64,000 nucleotides of DNA from Pachyseris speciosa (Eukaryota > Cnidaria > Anthozoa > Scleractinia > Pachyseridae). Within the stretch, counting starts at the first letter, position 1. Every line of letters starts with the position of its first letter. The notes beneath the pieces are model-generated. The model was given only the letters and a program-made list of their open reading frames with translations, was not told the origin of the DNA and made no database searches. The stretch covers positions 1,222,501 through 1,286,500 of the forward strand of contig JAEMWC010000096.1 in NCBI GenBank assembly GCA_016490735.1, written 5' to 3'. Position numbers and translations under genes: made by a program. Below, piece by piece: positions 59,820-64,000 of this stretch.

Positions 59820-60101
59820 GAGCGGCTTTCAATTGAGTGTCGAAAGTAATTCTCGTTTTGCTTTGGTTTTCCATTGCTTCGCTCTGTGATTGGCCGGGAA
59901 AAATCGCGCCACTTTCTCAACCAATGAAAAGCAAAACCAAAACCAATCATGACTTGCACGCGCGTATTTTCCCGCGCTTGGCGCCGGTTACATGTAATTG
60001 CTTCGTATTCTGATTGGCTCATTGCGCTGCTTACTTCTGTTGTGATTGGTCAGAGTAATTGCTTTGGTTTTGGTTTTACGACACTCAAATGGAAAGCGCT
60101 C
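59820..60101 (-). mobile_element. CCAAT-rich MITE, copy 2
   Basis: Inverted relative to the copy at 43352-43635, with the same ends (GAGCGGCTTTCAATTGAGTG and CACTCAAATGGAAAGCGCTC) and the same internal CCAAT boxes and CACGCGCGTATTTTCCCGCG core. The similarity is high, suggesting recent activity of the family. Confidence 0.85.
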
Positions 60102-60522
60102 TAATCGCAATGTTTCTATTGGTTAGTTACAGGAACACGCGTAACCGTGGATCTATTGTTATTTGTGCACGGTCAATCCCCAAAATAGCGAACAAAAAAA
60201 CATAACAAAGAACTTTGCCAGGTTTCATAACCATTTCCCTCTATTAACTATGGTGGAAGGCTAGCGAGTGTATGATATTTCTGGTTCTCGCGTCAGAACC
60301 GGAAATGGATTGTTTGCGCACCTCATTTTGTTCTTGCCCCGTCTCCAGTCCCCTCTCTTATTCTTAAATGGTAAAACGACCGAATCAACCCCGCGCAGTC
60401 GCGCTTCCTTCTCCCACAAAAATTGTAAGCTGATCGAGTGCTCGCACACCTCCTAACAAGCGACGAGTTGCGGCTCCGTCATAAAAATGCGAAGACTGCG
60501 TATTTCCTTCTCCATCCTTATG

Positions 60523-63082
60523 TTATGTTCCTTCAATGCTGTCATACGGGACACTAAGTTTAATGTTATAGTTGTATCCAGTTGTATCGTCGTAACTTGA
60601 GGAGCAAATCTCTGGGATTCCTTCAGTTGAGTTTTTCGAGGAAAAATCAAACAAACGTATCACTCCTCGGTGTCTCCGGTGAAGAATTAAATCATCTGCA
60701 TACCACAGATTCTCACGTGGTGTTTTGTCCAATGGGATGCTTGCAGTGATCATCCGGGAACCTTCAAATTTACAGAGCCTAACAGGATGCCGCGCATGCG
60801 TCATCCACAGAGTTGACGTCATGCGTTGGTCCCAGACCATCAATGTTCCGTCCTCTGTACCGCTGACCACTTTCCAGTCATCCATTTGCACAGCAGTCAC
60901 AGTTCGTTTGTGTCCCAAGTGAAATGTGAGCTCAATCTTTTCATTGCGCAGGTCAAAGACTCGCACCCTACAATCATAGCTGCCGGTCACCAGGCGATGC
61001 GGCGGACAATTGGCTAGATCAAGACACGTGATCTCTCGATAGTGGCCTCCTAATATGGAAAGCATTTTAGCGGTTTCCAAGCAGTAGAGACGTACCTAAA
61101 GTTCAACAGGAACAAAAAAATTATCAGACTATAAATTACTGTAGTTACAATTATCGCAGTTTTGAATCTATTTTAAGGCCTTCCAAAGACGGAATATTGG
61201 ATGTCTGTTTAAAACTTAAAATCTGCGCTCATTGTAAAACCCCGCTGTTTTAAAAAAACGCAAAGGATTGCAGTTGTAAGGCAACATTAAGGTAGCAACT
61301 TTTTTGCAGAAAAATCCCGACGCTATCTCCTCTGGCTTTCCCTTAGCAATATCCCTTAGCAGATATTCTGTTCAGTGACAATGAAATGAGCTGCGTCTCT
61401 GATCAAATCGCACGTTGAATACTTGCTGATTTTTCTACATTACAACACATGCACTTGTTTAATACGAAAATTGTGTTTATCAACGAAGTTGATAATGTAA
61501 ATTGACCACCGTTAAAGAGACTCAGAAAGCTGACGTATCGAGAGTTAAACCTTTCGTCAGAGCGAGGATTCGTGTTTCACTCCCCCGCCGACGCAGCACC
61601 AGTTTTCTTTAGAAACTAACCTCCTTTATCCACTTGTTTAATGTTTCATTCAGAAAGGATGACAAGTGGAATTTTCCAAGGGTCTTAGTTCGAAATGAAG
61701 CCAGACAAAGAGATACAGGGCAGTGTAAGCCAGACGTAAAAAAGTGAGACAAATCTGAGCACAATAGAAAAATGAGACAAAGTTCGCCACAGGGGTGTTA
61801 CTGGCTTTCAACGCTTTAACTCAGGGGCACCCAACGACAAGTTTCTGTAGATATCTGTTCCGCGGTGGAGGGTAATTCGCCTTGGGTTTTCGGCGTCGAT
61901 TAAAGTGCCTATGAAGCGAAATTTGTTTCTTGCTAATTTTAAAGTTTACCCCTAAAAACGCAAGAATCTCAAAATTTGAGGTGCTTGTGATTAAAATTGT
62001 TGATTTTACGAGCATTTGAAGTTGGGCTATTTTGCCTTTAAAAATGGTCAGGGGTCTGGGTCGTGATGTGACGTCATTTTGGGTACAAAAATGTGTTTGC
62101 GCTTATGAATTATAGTGAAATAGTTGGAATACTTGTCCCCAAAATTACGTCAAAATTACGTCACAGCTATTGTCACGTGTCTTTTTGGCCGCGCGATTCA
62201 AATGCCATTTTTGAAGGCAAAATAGCCCAATTTCAAACGCTTGTAGAATCGCCGATTTTAATCAAGAGCACCTCAAATTTTGGAATGTTGAGTTTTATGG
62301 ACTAAACTTTAAAATTAGCGAGAAACAAATTTCGCTTCATAGAGAGTGCACTCGGATTTTCGGAACTGAAACGTGGCCTAAAAGATTCGCAATTGAGAAA
62401 TCATAGCCCCTAAGGTTTACGGAAAGGTCGTAATTGCTGTTTTTGGCAGTCAAAAACGTCAGCTAGCAGTTTCGGAAAGAAAATAGTTCCCTAGAAAGTT
62501 CTTGGAAAGTTCATTTCAGCTTGCATTTTCTCAAAGGAAGATTTTGTTCCCTAACATTTTCGGACAATTAAAACTTCAGCTAGGGAATCCGAACAGATCA
62601 ACTTCTTCTAGCTTATGAAAATATCACTTTAAAGAGACTTCAAACACCATAAGGTACTTAAAAATGCCTTTTTACAGCTTTTGGTTGATTTGGCTCGTTG
62701 GTGCCCCTGTTTAACTGTTACATGTCAATTGACATGGTAAGGTAAACTGGAACCTATTCAGAGACTCAAAACCTTAAGCCGTTTATGAGAGCGAATCAAC
62801 TGAGGAATTGTAGAGTGTATTTAGAGAAGACTTCACGAATATGCTGAGAAAGACAACTCTGATGGCAAGAATTCACCTACAATACCTCAAACGATGTATT
62901 CAAAGGTTAGAAGTTTTAAATTGCCCCTAACAAAGGAATGGGGACGAAATGATAGAAATCAAAAATCGCGCAAATTAACGTTCCACGTTAGTAAGGCCGC
63001 GGAGGTCAGCGAAAAATGAGACGGTACTTGAATTAACGCAATTCAAATTCGAAAAGAGTGAAAATTTCTCAAAGGTAAATTA

Positions 63083-63143
<61 letters not shown>

Positions 63144-63611
63144 TTATGAAGGGTACAAATCTTAAAAGCCCAATGGTGCTTTACAATGTAAGTTTAAAGA
63201 AACGTAAAAGAAAATAAACTAAATACAATTCATGCGTAATAAATGTTTAAAAAGGTGTGTTTTTAAAAGAGTCCAGTGATTTTGCATTGGAGTAGCAACG
63301 GAGAAGGCTCGTTGTCCACAGCTCTCCTATAATATTTCCGGATGGTCAGCAATCTCCCCTAAATTAAACGTTTGATTTATCTTATTATTTACCTTGTTTC
63401 CAAGTGTTCCATACCCGTATGAGCCAACTCCAAGAGCAAGACGATCGGCAGTGCAGTCCATACAGCTTAGTTTTCCACCAATCACATGATCTAATGTGAA
63501 GACAAGGCCTCTACCAGGCACCAGGACTGATGCAGTATCTTGAGTTGCTACAGCAACACGTTCCGTTGATGTACCCCCACCACTGCCTGGAATGAACGTG
63601 GCATGACTAAT
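60523..63611 (-). CDS. FBXW8: FBXW8 (F-box/WD40 protein), last two exons
   Basis: FBXW8 is the substrate receptor of the CUL7 ubiquitin ligase. Two exons on the minus strand, 63611-63393 and 61095-60523, join in phase 0 (GNK then VRLYCLET). They encode the C-terminal WD40 blades: LSCMDCTADRLALGVGSYGY, HYREITCLDLANCPPHRLVT, VTAVQMDDWKVVSGTEDGTL and MTHARHPVRLCKF. The end includes HRRHRGVIRLFDF and SYDDTTGYNYNIKLSVPY, close to the FBXW8 C-terminus I remember. The F-box and first blades lie right of the window. The single intron seen here holds a DNA-transposon remnant and a LINE tail. Confidence 0.92.
61822..62709. mobile_element. Non-autonomous DNA transposon with CAGGGGCACC ends
   Basis: Ends CAGGGGCACCCAACGA and TCGTTGGTGCCCCTG are inverted. 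A perfect 7-bp duplication TTTAACT flanks them (61815-61821 and 62710-62716). The left part contains a second, larger foldback: GTGCCTATGAAGCGAAATTT near 61905 pairs with AAATTTCGCTTCATAGAGAG near 62325, with paired blocks GGCTATTTTGCC and GGCAAAATAGCC inside. This may be a MITE nested in another, in the FBXW8 intron. Confidence 0.85.
63090..63190 (-). repeat. (TAA)n tract with LINE 3'-end remnant
   Basis: About 18 TAA units followed by ATTTATGAAGGGTACAAAT and GGTGCTTTACAATG. On the minus strand this reads like the 3' end of a CR1/L2-type LINE with an (ATT)n tail, severely 5'-truncated. Related in style to the tail of the LINE at 12410. Confidence 0.6.
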
Positions 63612-63635
63612 CTGTTGATGAAAAAACAGCCATCA

Positions 63636-63745
63636 TCATCGTTTCTACACCATCACAGTCATTGCCAACGTCATCAGCACCATCATTATCATCATCGTCG
63701 TCTTCATGGCCATTACCAACGCCATCATCATCACCATCATTAGTC
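63636..63745. repeat. Imperfect CAT/ATC trinucleotide repeat
   Basis: Degenerate CATCATCATC and CATCGTCGTC units over about 110 bp in the FBXW8 intron. The minus-strand reading (poly-Asp ORF) is an artefact. Confidence 0.75.
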
Positions 63746-64000
63746 CTTGTTGTGCCATGGGCGTAAAATTTGGATTTTATACCCCCTATAAACACGAACC
63801 TGTTTAGCCTAAAAATTGAAAACAGGTTCTTATTTTCTAAAATCATATTAGTACATTACAGCTGCAGTGCAAGAATCCAATTTGAAGAAAAAAGCAGATT
63901 CTCATTACTGAAAAAATGAGTTTTTTTAATAGAAAATAGTCCAATAACCATCTTGTTTTGCAGCTGAGTTTTATTTGCTTTTCTCCAGAATTAAGAACCT

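Noticed and set aside
1..64000. CRISPR arrays, bacterial operons or phage genes
   Set aside because: No spaced direct-repeat array and no prokaryotic gene layout; all confident genes are intron-split animal genes.

Overview
The window looks like nuclear DNA of an early-branching animal, most probably an anthozoan cnidarian such as a coral or anemone. Seven protein genes are split by many GT-AG introns, they include an animal LIM-homeobox gene, and they sit in AT-rich, repeat-laden DNA full of MITEs, a tRNA-derived SINE and 5'-truncated LINEs. The species assignment is inference; no ribosomal or mitochondrial marker is present.

Layout. 0.35-4.8 kb (+): the 3' part of PIGS, a GPI-transamidase subunit. 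6.7-17.9 kb (-): a complete 19-exon AIFM3-like gene (Rieske plus FAD/NAD oxidoreductase, N-terminal MG myristoylation motif) with a CR1/L2-like LINE in one intron. 18.4-22.0 kb: a 3.6 kb DNA transposon with very long inverted ends made of a satellite-like repeat and a decayed integrase-type transposase. 22.9-25.1 kb (-): COX6A. 25.3-28.8 kb (+): an RWD domain fused to an archaeal/Ygr210-type YchF-like GTPase. 29.0-30.8 kb (-): a phosphatase-only PNKP relative with a PCNA-binding (PIP) motif. 30.9-42.8 kb (+): RBM19, a six-RRM ribosome-biogenesis factor whose introns hold tRNA-Lys(CUU), a tRNA-Glu(UUC)-like gene, MITEs and a 346-bp (CATA)n tract. 43-49 kb: gene-poor. 49.0-52.3 kb (-): LHX1/LHX5 (Lim1). 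52-60 kb: gene-poor, with a 1.2 kb tandem duplication in which one copy carries a LINE and the other keeps the empty site. 60.5-63.6 kb (-): the last two exons of FBXW8.

Relations between genes. COX6A and the RWD-GTPase diverge from a 169-bp interval. The PNKP-like gene and RBM19 diverge from a 112-bp interval. PIGS and AIFM3, RWD-GTPase and PNKP-like, and RBM19 and LHX1 are convergent pairs. There is no operon; the genes are housekeeping except LHX1, which sits alone between two gene-poor flanks. Exon boundaries were set by hand from splice consensus, frame continuity and similarity to remembered family sequences. They give an unbroken frame for AIFM3 (583 aa), COX6A (124 aa), the RWD-GTPase (581 aa), the PNKP-like protein (246 aa), LHX1 (354 aa) and, with one tentative short exon, RBM19 (971 aa). 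The most unusual items are the RWD-GTPase fusion, the PIP-box 3'-phosphatase, the satellite-ended transposon, and the duplication that shows a LINE insertion before and after.
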